Origin: CAWIJJ01 sp963836405
Lineage (GTDB): Bacteria > Acidobacteriota > Terriglobia > Bryobacterales > Bryobacteraceae
Direction of reading: 5' to 3'
Assembly (NCBI GenBank): GCA_963836405.1
Contig: CAWIJL010000006.1
Coordinates: 62,001 to 126,000 of the forward strand
DNA length: 64,000 nucleotides
Position 1 is the first letter of the stretch, and each line of letters begins with the position of its first letter. The notes below the pieces were generated by a model. That model was not told the DNA's origin. It made no database searches and saw nothing but the letters and a program-made list of their open reading frames with translations. A program made the position numbers and the translations under genes. This document shows, in pieces, positions 35,718 through 44,138 of this stretch.

Positions 35718-37652
35718 TTACATCAACCGGAAATTCACCTCGATGGTAGCCTTGACCCGCGTCGGATTCCCGTCGGCATCGCGTCCCGGTTCAAACCGCC
35801 ACTTCGACACCGCCTCCGCCGCCTTTTCGTCCAGCCCAAGGCCTAACCCTCGCATGATCGTGATGTCCCGCGCGATGCCGTCGGTATCGACCACCACCGA
35901 CAGCAGCACCGTCCCCTGAAATCTTGCGGTCCGGGCTTCCGGCGTGTACTCCGGTTCCATCTTGAGGAGCAGGTGAGGCGCACTCATGCCGCCTCCCACG
36001 CGGAACGAAGGTGTGGTGGACGGGCTCTGGTTCATCGCCAGTATGGCCGCCCGCCGGATGTCGCGGGCGCGCGTCTGGGCTGCTGCGGCCTCCGCATCGC
36101 GCCCCTGTGCCTTCAGGAAGAAGGAATAGAAGTCGAGCGTCATCGCGGTATCGAACGATGCCGGATCTTCAAGCGACATGGCCTGCAAATAGAGTGATTC
36201 GGCCTCCGCCACCGTCTCCGGGTGCCGCGCGCGTACGTTGGCCAGCCACGTCGCGGCAGCGCCCGCTTTCGGCCCAGCCGGGTCTGCCGTGAGCACTCTC
36301 TGGAACAACTCCGCCGCGCGACTGTCGTCCATCAAGGAGTAGGCCTTCATCCCGAGTAGCATCATGGCTGGCAGTACCTCGGGAATGTCGCCCAGCGCGA
36401 TCGCCTGGCTATAAAGACGTTCTCCCTCGGCGTATTTGCCGCGCTTGATCTCCAGGTCGCCGAGTTTCACCAGCCCGATCGCATACTCGCGGCTCTGCTG
36501 GCCGGAAACATCGCCTCGAATCGCCAGCGCCGATTCCAGCAGCTTCTGCGCAGCGTCGTACTTGCTCAGCTTTGCGTAAGCCGCCGCGGCCTGCTCCAGC
36601 ATTTCATGATTCTTCTGGGCAGCGGCCGCGCGGATGGTGGCGTCGATCTCCGCCGCAGTTTCGGTCTGGGCCGGACTCTGCGCGCGCACTGCCGCGAACG
36701 GCGAAACCAACACCACTGCGGCCAAAGCCGCCGCCAGCGCGGTCTTCGGACTCGCCGCGCGCCGGTTGCGCCCGGCGTCCAAAATCGCCAGCAGCCTGCC
36801 CTCCAGTTGCGAGGGCCGCGCCATCGCCACCGCCGCCCAGGCCAGCGGAGTCGTGGACTGCATGCCGCGCGCCACTTCCAGCAGGTGCCCGGCGTAATCG
36901 GAAGCGCGCGCGCCCGATAGCAGCACCAGGTCGTCGGCCGCCCGTTCCCGTTCCTTGACGAATTCGCGTAACCCCACCCACACCAGCGGATTCCACCAGT
37001 GCAAGGCCGCGGCCAGCCTCGCCAGCAGTTGCGTCGCCAGGTCGCCGCGTTCGATATGAGCCCGCTCGTGCAGCAGCACCATGCGCCGCCGTTCTTCGGT
37101 CCATGACCCCGCCTCCGCCGGCATCAGGATCGCCGGATGCACCAGCCCCGCCGTCATGGGCACGCCCACCGCGGCCGATTCGTAAACCTGCGCGTCCGTA
37201 ACCGTCTCGCCCGCGAGTAGCCTCGCCCGGCGCCGCAAACGCCGCAGCGCGACGTGTGCCGCCAGCATCTGAAGCAGCAGCACCACCGATCCCGCCGCCG
37301 CCGTCCGCACCGCCCACCATCGCCAGTCGAAGGGTGCGGACGAAGGCTTCGGCGCTTCGGGCGTTGCCGCTGCCCCTGCTCCCGCCTTCTCCGCCGCCGC
37401 CCCGCCGGCTCGCGCCGTCGAAGTGACCTCGAACAGCACCGAACTGCCCGGCAGCGACGCCACCGGCAGCTCCAGCGACGGCAGCACCACGTTCAACACC
37501 GGCAGCGCCAGCAATGCGGCCATGGCCGCTGTCCATACCATGTGCCGCGTGGCGGCCGAGCGCCCGCGCATCAGCCGAGCCGCCACCCACGCCGCGCATA
37601 AAATGGCGGTGCCCTTCACGGCCATCGCCCAGAGGATCGGGAACGCCTGCAT
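35718..37652 (-). CDS. BlaR1-like M56 metallopeptidase with TPR region and TonB C-terminal domain
   Basis: 644 aa. N-terminal membrane segments (ILWAMAVKGTAILCAAWVAA, MVWTAAMAALLALPVLNVVL, WWAVRTAAAGSVVLLLQML) frame an M56 peptidase with HEXXH motif in VLLHERAHIERGD at about 192. After a further membrane segment (ALAAALAAVVLVSPFAAV) the extracytoplasmic part has TPR-like repeats (AAAYAKLSKYDAAQKLLESA, GKYAEGERLYSQAIALG) and ends in a TonB_C domain (VLLSVVVDTDGIARDITIMR, KWRFEPGRDADG). BlaR1 relatives sense a signal and cleave their repressor; the penicillin-sensor domain is replaced here by TPR-TonB_C. It directly abuts a BlaI-type repressor gene, stop and start adjacent. Confidence 0.9.
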   Translation of the reverse strand: MQAFPILWAMAVKGTAILCAAWVAARLMRGRSAATRHMVWTAAMAALLALPVLNVVLPSLELPVASLPGSSVLFEVTSTARAGGAAAEKAGAGAAATPEAPKPSSAPFDWRWWAVRTAAAGSVVLLLQMLAAHVALRRLRRRARLLAGETVTDAQVYESAAVGVPMTAGLVHPAILMPAEAGSWTEERRRMVLLHERAHIERGDLATQLLARLAAALHWWNPLVWVGLREFVKERERAADDLVLLSGARASDYAGHLLEVARGMQSTTPLAWAAVAMARPSQLEGRLLAILDAGRNRRAASPKTALAAALAAVVLVSPFAAVRAQSPAQTETAAEIDATIRAAAAQKNHEMLEQAAAAYAKLSKYDAAQKLLESALAIRGDVSGQQSREYAIGLVKLGDLEIKRGKYAEGERLYSQAIALGDIPEVLPAMMLLGMKAYSLMDDSRAAELFQRVLTADPAGPKAGAAATWLANVRARHPETVAEAESLYLQAMSLEDPASFDTAMTLDFYSFFLKAQGRDAEAAAAQTRARDIRRAAILAMNQSPSTTPSFRVGGGMSAPHLLLKMEPEYTPEARTARFQGTVLLSVVVDTDGIARDITIMRGLGLGLDEKAAEAVSKWRFEPGRDADGNPTRVKATIEVNFRLM

Positions 37653-38036
37653 CTACTTGCCCTCCTGCTTCGCTTCTTCGATCAGTGCCGACATGCGGTC
37701 CAGTTCTTCCCTTGTCAGCCGCGCCGCCGAAACATCCAGCAACGCCGCCACAATCTGTTCCGGCGAGCCGCCGAAAAACGTGTCCAGTACGTGCTTCACC
37801 GCCGAGCGCTTGGCCTTATCCCTCGTCACCGTGGGGACGTAAACGTATTTGAGACCCTCCGCCTCGTGCCGGATATGCCCCTTTTCTTCGAGAACCCGCA
37901 GCATCGCGCGCACCGCGGAATAGCTGGGAGCATCCGTCATGGCCTCCCGCACTTCGGATGCGGCCGCCTTGCCGTTCCGGTACAGGATGTCCATGATCTG
38001 CCGTTCGCGCCGGCTCAAGCCGGAAAGCCCGCTCAT
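37653..38036 (-). CDS. BlaI/MecI-type transcriptional repressor
   Basis: 127 aa winged-helix repressor: LSRRERQIMDILYRNGKAA, VREAMTDAPSYSAVRAMLRV (recognition helix), LEEKGHIRHEAEGLKYVYVP with the usual wing, and a C-terminal dimerisation domain. The region VPTVTRDKAKRSAVKHVLDT holds the site where related repressors are cut by their partner protease. First gene of the pair with the M56 peptidase. A perfect 23-bp palindrome lies 19 bp upstream of its start and is its likely operator, so the operon is probably autoregulated. Confidence 0.95.
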   Translation of the reverse strand: MSGLSGLSRRERQIMDILYRNGKAAASEVREAMTDAPSYSAVRAMLRVLEEKGHIRHEAEGLKYVYVPTVTRDKAKRSAVKHVLDTFFGGSPEQIVAALLDVSAARLTREELDRMSALIEEAKQEGK

Positions 38037-38054
38037 CCGGCAGCCTCCTGCTGG

Positions 38055-38077
38055 TTTTCTAGCATCATGCTAGAAAA
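38055..38077. promoter_or_regulatory. Perfect 23-bp palindrome, likely BlaI-type operator
   Basis: Arms TTTTCTAGCAT and ATGCTAGAAAA are exact reverse complements around one central base. It is the only AT-rich perfect dyad in the region, sits between the repressor start (38036) and the end of the universal stress protein gene (38100), and would overlap the promoter on the minus strand. Length and position match BlaI/MecI operators; the sequence differs from the TACA/TGTA type. Confidence 0.75.
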
Positions 38078-38099
38078 TTAGCACTCACCGGATCCGCTG

Positions 38100-38570
38100 T
38101 CAAGCCCCTTTTTCGGGAGCCTTGCCGGCGCGCTTCTGCCGCACTACTTCCACCGAGCACGGCGCGTGCGCCACCACCGATTGCGCGACGCTGCCCAGCA
38201 GCCAGCGCGTGAAACCCGTGTAGCCGTGGGATCCCACCACGATCAAATCCGCCCCCCACGATTCGGCATCGTCCAGAATCGCGCTCCGGGGGTCGCCTTC
38301 CACCACCACCGTTTCCACCGGCAGTCCGGCCGCCCGCAGCGGTTCGGCCGCGGACGCCAACAGCTTCAAGGACTCCTCCCGTACCGGAGAAAGGTCCGTC
38401 ACCGCGGACATCTCAACTCCCAGCGGATCGACCACTGGGGGGAGCACGGTGTACAGCGGGGTCGCGTGCAGGACCCGCACACTGGTGTTCTCGGGCCACG
38501 GACGCCCGGCGATCGCGCGGATCGCTTCGTCGGAATGTTGGGAACCGTCCACCGCAAGCAGGATCTTCAT
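38100..38570 (-). CDS. Universal stress protein (UspA family)
   Basis: 156 aa from ATG 38570; upstream in-frame codons overlap the divergent PDZ gene and are not coding-like. Single Usp domain: ILLAVDGSQHSDEAI at the N-terminus, VVEGDPRSAILDDAE, and the ATP-binding loop GSHGYTGFTRWLLGSVAQSV with the G-x2-G-x9-G-S/T pattern, ending CSVEVV. Usp proteins bind ATP and are induced under stress. Its stop is 23 bp from the BlaI palindrome, and read-through into the repressor operon is possible because both lie on the minus strand. Confidence 0.92.
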   Translation of the reverse strand: MKILLAVDGSQHSDEAIRAIAGRPWPENTSVRVLHATPLYTVLPPVVDPLGVEMSAVTDLSPVREESLKLLASAAEPLRAAGLPVETVVVEGDPRSAILDDAESWGADLIVVGSHGYTGFTRWLLGSVAQSVVAHAPCSVEVVRQKRAGKAPEKGA

Positions 38571-38637
38571 TGGCAGCCTCACCGACCACTTTACTCCCCC
38601 GGGAGCGCGCGCGAATTGCCGTAAGCTAGAAGAAGCA

Positions 38638-39912
38638 ATGAAGGCACTCTTCGCAACCCGGCGGTATCCGGCCCTGCTGACCTTGGTATCCATCGCCATC
38701 CTGGTCATCGGCGTCCTGGCGAAACCGAAAAAGGCCACCACCGAGGCCCTGGTGTCGAAAACCGAGATGGTCCGCCTCGAACAGATGTCGCAGAAGAAGA
38801 GCCTGGAGGACATGACGTCGTATTTTTCACGTGTGGCCCGCGACACGGCCCGGCAACTGGTTTTCGTCCCCGCGGCGAACGCCACCGGACTCGTCTGGAA
38901 CGAGAATGGCGCCATTGTCACGGCCGCAAGACCGGAGTCCGCCGCCGATTCGGTCAAGGTTCTCCTGCCGGCGGAAGGCGAAGGCACCGCCTCCTGGGGG
39001 CCTGCGCAGGGGCCGGTCGGAACACTGCAACTCGCCGAGCGATCCGTGACCCGGTTGGCTGCCGCCATCCCGGTGCCTGTCACCTCCCCCTCCTCCTGGG
39101 TGCTTCAGGTCTCCCGCCGCAAGAACGGCGAGCTGTTTTTCACTCCCGGATTGCAGCGCGGCGTCCGCCAGGTCACGTGCGGCGAGTCCACTTACCGCGA
39201 GATCGATAACAGCATCGAGTTGACCCCTGCCATGACCGGCGGAGGCCTTTATGACCTGGACGGCGACCTGCTCGGCATCATCCTGCCTTGCGGCGGCCGG
39301 ATGTTCGTTCTTCCGGCCGGCGACGTGGATGAGTTGACGCGCCGCCAGCCCAGCTCTACCGCGGCCTTTGAGAAACAATGGGGACTGCGGCTCGCTACGC
39401 TCGACGAGCCCGCACAGCAATATTTCCGGACCACGGAAGGCCTCCTGGTTCGCGAAGTTCGGGATGAAAGCCTGGCCGCCAGGAGCGGCATTCTGCCCGG
39501 AGACGTCTTGCTCTCCCTCGATGGCGAAGCCGCCACTACGGTGGAGGAATTTTTCAAACTGGCCTCCTCCATTCCCGAGAGCGGCGGCAAGGTAATCGTC
39601 CTGCGCGGCGGCCGCAAGCGAACTCTCACGCTATCTGCTTCCGGGACGCCTTCCGATTCGGCGGCGGGAAAGCCGGACGACATCGGCATCGCCATCGCTC
39701 CGCCGCCCGCCGGCTATCTGGTGGAAGATGTGGCGCAGGACAGTGCGGCGCATAAGGCCGGCATCATGCCGGGCGACCGCCTCCTGGAGGTCAACGGCTC
39801 CAAAGTCGTGCGCTTCGACGAGATCCGCAATTTCTTCAACAAGAGCCCGGACGGGCCCAAATACCTGCTGGTGAGCCGTGGCGAGAGGCGGATCGGAATT
39901 CTCCTTCCATGA
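38638..39912 (+). CDS. Membrane-anchored protein with degenerate trypsin-like and two PDZ domains
   Basis: 424 aa from ATG 38638. One N-terminal membrane segment (ALLTLVSIAILVIGVL), a short coil (EMVRLEQMSQKKSLEDMTSY), a beta-rich region similar to a HtrA protease domain but without a GNSGG serine motif (the equivalent is PAMTGGGLYDLDG, so serine is missing), and two PDZ domains: LLVREVRDESLAARSGILPG and YLVEDVAQDSAAHKAGIMPG. Probably a non-catalytic HtrA-like scaffold in the periplasm. Stop and next start overlap (ATGA), coupling it to the antiporter. Confidence 0.85.
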   Translation: MKALFATRRYPALLTLVSIAILVIGVLAKPKKATTEALVSKTEMVRLEQMSQKKSLEDMTSYFSRVARDTARQLVFVPAANATGLVWNENGAIVTAARPESAADSVKVLLPAEGEGTASWGPAQGPVGTLQLAERSVTRLAAAIPVPVTSPSSWVLQVSRRKNGELFFTPGLQRGVRQVTCGESTYREIDNSIELTPAMTGGGLYDLDGDLLGIILPCGGRMFVLPAGDVDELTRRQPSSTAAFEKQWGLRLATLDEPAQQYFRTTEGLLVREVRDESLAARSGILPGDVLLSLDGEAATTVEEFFKLASSIPESGGKVIVLRGGRKRTLTLSASGTPSDSAAGKPDDIGIAIAPPPAGYLVEDVAQDSAAHKAGIMPGDRLLEVNGSKVVRFDEIRNFFNKSPDGPKYLLVSRGERRIGILLP

Positions 39913-41117
39913 ATGAACTGGCCTCGCTGGGCCTGATTCTGTTGTTCGCATTACTGGCAGGCCACCTGGTGAAGTTCGCGCGCATCCCCGAGGTCACTGG
40001 CTATATTCTCGCCGGAGTGGCCGTCGGTCCCTCCGTGCTGGGCTGGGTCAGCCTCGAGAACCTGGCCGCGCTCAACATCTTCAGCGAAGTGGCCCTGGGG
40101 CTTATTCTATTCTCCATCGGCTCGGTCTTCGAGTTCGACCGCGTTCGCGCCGTCGGACCCGCCGTGCTCCGCATCACCGTCACCGAATCCGCTATGGCCG
40201 CCGCCATCGTCACCCTGGGATCGCTGCTGCTGGGCCAGTCGTGGCAGGTCTCGCTGCTCCTCGGTGCCATCGCCGTCGAAACCGCCGCCGCTTCCACCCT
40301 GATGGTCATCCGCGAGTGCAACGCCCAGGGACCGCTCAGCGAAAGCCTGATCGGCACTATCGGCATCAACAACGTTCTCTGCCTTACCGGCTTCTACGTG
40401 GTGGGCGCCGCCGTGGATTTCGGAGCCAAACTGGGCCACGCCTCCATGCTGCGCGTGCTTTACGAATCCGCCTTTCCCCTGGTCTGGCAACTGATTGGAT
40501 CGGTGGCCCTCGGCTATCTCATCGGCGTCCTCATCGCCTCCTGGGCCACCAAGGTGCAGGAACACGGCGAGATGTTGATCCTCCTCACCGGCTGCGTGCT
40601 GCTCTGCGTGGGCGTCTCGCTGCTGCTCGAACTGTCGTCCCTGGTGGCCAGCCTGTCGGTCGGTGCCACCATGGTCAACCTGTCACAGAACAGCCGCCGC
40701 CTGTTTCAGGCCCTCTCCCACAGCGACCCGCCCTTCTATGCCATCTTTTTCGTAATCGCCGGCGCCGACCTCAACCTCTCACTGCTCGGCACCATGGGAA
40801 TGCTCGGCGTCGTTTACGTCGTTGGGCGTGCCGCCGGCAAATTCATCGGGTCTCGTCTCGGCGCGCGCCGCACCAACCTGCCGGAGCAGGTGAAGCGTTT
40901 CCTGGGATTCGGACTCATGTCGCAGGCCGGCCTCGCCGTGGGCCTCGCGCTCACCATCACCCGCCGGTTTCCCGAACTCGCGCCCTCGGTGGTGACGGTG
41001 GTGCTGGCGGCGGTCGCCGTCAATGAAATGATCGGGCCCCTCTCCGCCCGCCTCGCCATTATCCGCAGCGGCGAGTCCCGCCCCCGCACCCTCAAAGCCG
41101 AAATGGTCGAATTGTAG
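39909..41117 (+). CDS. Kef-type cation:proton antiporter (CPA2 family)
   Basis: 402 aa with about 12 membrane helices and no C-terminal TrkA-N domain. Family motifs: FARIPEVTGYILAGVAVGPS, ALGLILFSIGSVFEFDRVR, GAIAVETAAASTLMVIRE, FFVIAGADLNLSL, GFGLMSQAGLAVGLALTIT. Exchanges Na+ or K+ for protons across the inner membrane. Overlaps the PDZ gene by 4 bp, suggesting that the PDZ protein and the antiporter act together, perhaps in envelope stress or pH balance. Confidence 0.92.
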   Translation: MNELASLGLILLFALLAGHLVKFARIPEVTGYILAGVAVGPSVLGWVSLENLAALNIFSEVALGLILFSIGSVFEFDRVRAVGPAVLRITVTESAMAAAIVTLGSLLLGQSWQVSLLLGAIAVETAAASTLMVIRECNAQGPLSESLIGTIGINNVLCLTGFYVVGAAVDFGAKLGHASMLRVLYESAFPLVWQLIGSVALGYLIGVLIASWATKVQEHGEMLILLTGCVLLCVGVSLLLELSSLVASLSVGATMVNLSQNSRRLFQALSHSDPPFYAIFFVIAGADLNLSLLGTMGMLGVVYVVGRAAGKFIGSRLGARRTNLPEQVKRFLGFGLMSQAGLAVGLALTITRRFPELAPSVVTVVLAAVAVNEMIGPLSARLAIIRSGESRPRTLKAEMVEL

Positions 41118-41197
41118 GGTTTCGCGCGCGGACGCCCGCCCGCCCGCCATTGGAGACATGTTAGTCTTTTACCTTGGCGGCCTCAGGACAATCGACT

Positions 41198-42511
41198 ATG
41201 CGGAACCTTTTCCGAGATCGCATGCGCTGGGTGCTGATCGGCTGGATGTTCGCGATCAGCGCCATCGCTTACCTCGACCGGGTCAATATCTCGATTGCCG
41301 GCCACTCCATCCAGCAGGAATACCACCTCGACAATATTCAGCTCGGCTGGGTGTTCAGCGCCTTCGTCGCCGGCTACGCGTTGTTTCAGGCGCCTGGAGG
41401 CCGTCTCGCCGACCGGTTCGGCCCTCGCCGCGTCTTGATGCTGGGCACCATCTGGTGGGCCGTCTTCACCGCGCTCACCGCATTGGTGCCTTCGAACGCG
41501 GCCGGTGCTCTTTGGATGCTCCTCGGCGTGCGCTTTTTCCTGGGCTTGGGCGAGGCCGTGGTCTACCCGTCGTCGAACCGCCTCGTCTCCGCCTGGATCC
41601 CCACCCAGGAACGCGGCATCGCCAACGGTATCATCTTCGCCGGGGTAGGTGCGGGCGCCGGAGTTACGCCGCCCCTCATCACTTTCATCCTGGTCAATTA
41701 CGGCTGGCAGTGGTCGTTCTGGATCAGCGCATTCATCGGGCTTGCCGCCGGCGCAGTGTGGTACTTACTCGCGCGCGACCGTCCCGCCGACCACGCCTGG
41801 GTGTCAGCCACGGAACTGGCGCATATCCAGGCAGGCTTGCCGAAGGCCGCCCCCACCGCGGCGGCGCCCCAGGCTCTTCCGTGGATGACTATTCTGGGCA
41901 GCCGCGACGTGCTGGCAATTACAGTCAGTTACTTCACTTACGGGTACGTGGCCTATATCTTCTTCACATGGTTTTTCATTTACCTGAATACCGTGCGCAA
42001 CCTCGACCTTAAGTCGAGCGCCCTTTACGGCATGCTGCCGTTCATCGCCATGGCCACCTGTTCTCCCCTGGGCGGCATCATCGGCGATCAGTTGACCAAA
42101 CGATATGGAAAGCGCATCGGCCGCTGCGGAATCGCGGGTGCCGGCATCGGTCTGGCGGCGTTCTTCCTGGCGCTGGGTCCGCTCGCCACCGATGCGCGGC
42201 TGGCTACTGTGGTGCTGGCAGGCGGCGCGGGAGCGCTGTATCTCTCCGCCAGTTCCTTCTGGGCCGTCACTGCGGACCTGGGCGGCACCTCGGCGGGCTC
42301 GGTCTCTGGCGTGATGAACATGGGCAACCAGATTGCCGGCGCCACCACCGCTTCGCTGACCCCGTTCATTGCCTCGCGCCTGGGCTGGACCGCGCCCTTC
42401 CTGGTGGCTGCGGCGATGTGCGTCGTGGGCGCGATCGCCTGGCTGTTCGTCGATCCCGAACGGATCCTCGGCAAGCCCGTCGCGCAACCCCAATTGACAA
42501 CGAAATCCTGA
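41198..42511 (+). CDS. MFS transporter, anion:cation symporter (hexuronate/tartrate-like) type
   Basis: 437 aa from ATG 41198. Twelve membrane segments; family marks: AISAIAYLDRVNISIAGHSI in helix 1, GRLADRFGPRRVLMLG loop 2-3, ARFFLGLGEAV-like LGVRFFLGLGEAVVYPSSNR, and GGIIGDQLTKRYGKRIGRC in the second half. ACS-family members import galactonate, glucarate, hexuronates or similar acids with protons. The next gene, 9 bp downstream, is a KDPG-type aldolase, so a sugar-acid substrate is likely. Confidence 0.9.
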   Translation: MRNLFRDRMRWVLIGWMFAISAIAYLDRVNISIAGHSIQQEYHLDNIQLGWVFSAFVAGYALFQAPGGRLADRFGPRRVLMLGTIWWAVFTALTALVPSNAAGALWMLLGVRFFLGLGEAVVYPSSNRLVSAWIPTQERGIANGIIFAGVGAGAGVTPPLITFILVNYGWQWSFWISAFIGLAAGAVWYLLARDRPADHAWVSATELAHIQAGLPKAAPTAAAPQALPWMTILGSRDVLAITVSYFTYGYVAYIFFTWFFIYLNTVRNLDLKSSALYGMLPFIAMATCSPLGGIIGDQLTKRYGKRIGRCGIAGAGIGLAAFFLALGPLATDARLATVVLAGGAGALYLSASSFWAVTADLGGTSAGSVSGVMNMGNQIAGATTASLTPFIASRLGWTAPFLVAAAMCVVGAIAWLFVDPERILGKPVAQPQLTTKS

Positions 42512-42520
42512 GGAACAATC

Positions 42521-43195
42521 ATGGCAAGATTTTCGCGGCTGCACGTTCTCAATACGATGATCGACTCCGGCATGGTACCTGTCTTCTACCACCCGGACAT
42601 TGACGTGGCGCGCCGGGTGGCCGCGGCCTGCGTCGCGGGCGGCGGACGCCTCCTCGAGTTCACCAATCGCGGCGATCACGCCTGGGAAGTTTTCAGCGAG
42701 CTCGAACGTTACTGCGCCCGCGAACTGCCGCAATTGATTCTCGGAGTCGGCTCGGTGGTGGACCCCGGAACCGCATCCCTCTACATCAACTGCGGCGCCA
42801 GTTTCGTGGTCGGTCCCATCCTGAATCCCGATGTGGCGCGCGCCTGCAACCGGCGCAAAATTCCCTATTCGCCGGGCTGCGGCAGCGCCTCGGAAATCTC
42901 GCAGGCCGAAGAACTCGGCTGCGAAATCGTCAAAGTCTTTCCCGGCAAAGAGGTCGGCGGTCCCGGCTTCGTGAAGGCCGTCAAAGGCCCGTGTCCGTGG
43001 GTTTCCATCATGCCCACCGGCGGGGTCGAGGCCACCGAAGCCTCGCTCAAAGCCTGGTTCGACGCCGGCGTCTCCTGCGTCGGCATGGGCTCCAACCTCA
43101 TCACCAAAGACCTTGTGAAGGCTGGCGACTATGCGGGCGTCTCCGCCAAGGTTCGCGACACCCTCGAACTGATCCGCACCATTCGCGGCAAATAG
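42521..43195 (+). CDS. KDPG/KHG-type aldolase (2-keto-3-deoxy-6-phosphogluconate aldolase family)
   Basis: 224 aa. Class I aldolase TIM barrel: GMVPVFYHPDIDVARRVAAA, GGGRLLEFTNRG, LILGVGSVVDPGTASLYINC, FVVGPILNPDVARACNRR, IPYSPGCGSASEISQAEELG, and the Schiff-base lysine in GCEIVKVFPGKEVGG; SIMPTGGVE precedes the phosphate site. Cleaves KDPG or KHG to pyruvate plus an aldehyde, the last step of sugar-acid breakdown. In one operon with the sugar-acid MFS transporter upstream. Confidence 0.92.
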   Translation: MARFSRLHVLNTMIDSGMVPVFYHPDIDVARRVAAACVAGGGRLLEFTNRGDHAWEVFSELERYCARELPQLILGVGSVVDPGTASLYINCGASFVVGPILNPDVARACNRRKIPYSPGCGSASEISQAEELGCEIVKVFPGKEVGGPGFVKAVKGPCPWVSIMPTGGVEATEASLKAWFDAGVSCVGMGSNLITKDLVKAGDYAGVSAKVRDTLELIRTIRGK

Positions 43196-43262
43196 CTGCG
43201 CGCCCCCCCGCGCGCGGACGATGTATGCTGATTGTGGTCCAAACCAACGAGGGGTGTACCAC

Positions 43263-44138
43263 ATGAAAGCACGCATGCCGGCCTGCCTGATTGCCGGTCT
43301 CTTGTCGCTGGGCAGCGCGCGCCTGCCCGCCGCCGATGTCGAGCCGAAAACGATCCTGCTCTGGCCCGGAGGAGCGCCCGGATCGGAAGGCAAGTCCGGC
43401 GCCGAAACCACGCGCGTCACACCCGACGGCGAGCACGTGGTGGCAGGCATTCACCAGCCTTCCCTCACCGCGTATCTTCCGCCGCAAGGCCAGGCGACCG
43501 GCGCCGCCGTCATCATCGCTCCCGGCGGCGGCCACAGCGAATTATGGATGGACCACGAGGGCTACAACGAGGCGAAATGGTTGAGCGCGCACGGCGTCGC
43601 CGGCTTCGTCCTCAAGTACCGGCTGGCCCGGGAAAAGGGCTCCACCTACACCGTGGAAGGCAACGCCCTGGCCGACATCCAGCGGGCCATCCGCACCGTC
43701 AGGCAGCACGCAGCCGAATGGGGCGTCAAACCCGACCGTATCGGCGTCATGGGCTTTTCCGCCGGCGGCGAAGTGGCCGCTCTGGCCGCCTCCCGCTACC
43801 ACGCGGAACCAGTCGCGGCGGCCGATGAAACCGACAGCCAAAGCGACAAGCCTTCCTTCGAGGCGCTGATTTACCCGGCCATTCCGGCCGACATGAATCT
43901 GTCGAAAGAAACGCCCCCGGCCTTCCTCGCGTGCGGCGAGAACGACCGCCAGAACATCTCCCAAGGCCTGCCCGAGCTTTATCTCGCCATGAAAAAAGCA
44001 GGCGCCAGCGCGGAGCTGCACGTCTATGCCGGCGTCGGCCACGGGTTCGGCCTGCGCGACCGCACCAAAGGCGCGCTCGCCGGATGGATCGTGCGGTTCT
44101 ACGAGTGGATGGACGGCCGCGGCTTTCTGAAGCCTTAG
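43263..44138 (+). CDS. Secreted alpha/beta hydrolase (esterase, BD-FAE/acetyl-xylan-esterase-like)
   Basis: 291 aa from ATG 43263, RBS GAGGGGTG. Signal peptide MPACLIAGLLSLGSARLPAA. Oxyanion region IIAPGGGHSELWMDHEG, nucleophile elbow IGVMGFSAGGEVAA, acid in LACGENDRQNISQG, histidine in YAGVGHGFGLRD, so a complete Ser-Asp-His triad. Related enzymes deacetylate xylan or act on small esters; often annotated in sugar-degradation clusters, which fits the transporter and aldolase upstream. The stop overlaps the convergent stop at 44135 by 4 bp. Confidence 0.9.
   Translation: MKARMPACLIAGLLSLGSARLPAADVEPKTILLWPGGAPGSEGKSGAETTRVTPDGEHVVAGIHQPSLTAYLPPQGQATGAAVIIAPGGGHSELWMDHEGYNEAKWLSAHGVAGFVLKYRLAREKGSTYTVEGNALADIQRAIRTVRQHAAEWGVKPDRIGVMGFSAGGEVAALAASRYHAEPVAAADETDSQSDKPSFEALIYPAIPADMNLSKETPPAFLACGENDRQNISQGLPELYLAMKKAGASAELHVYAGVGHGFGLRDRTKGALAGWIVRFYEWMDGRGFLKP

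Noticed and set aside
38078..38086. TTAGCACTC, identical to half of a CIRCE element
   Set aside because: No GAGTGCTAA partner within 9 bp; next to the BlaI palindrome, so a chance match.
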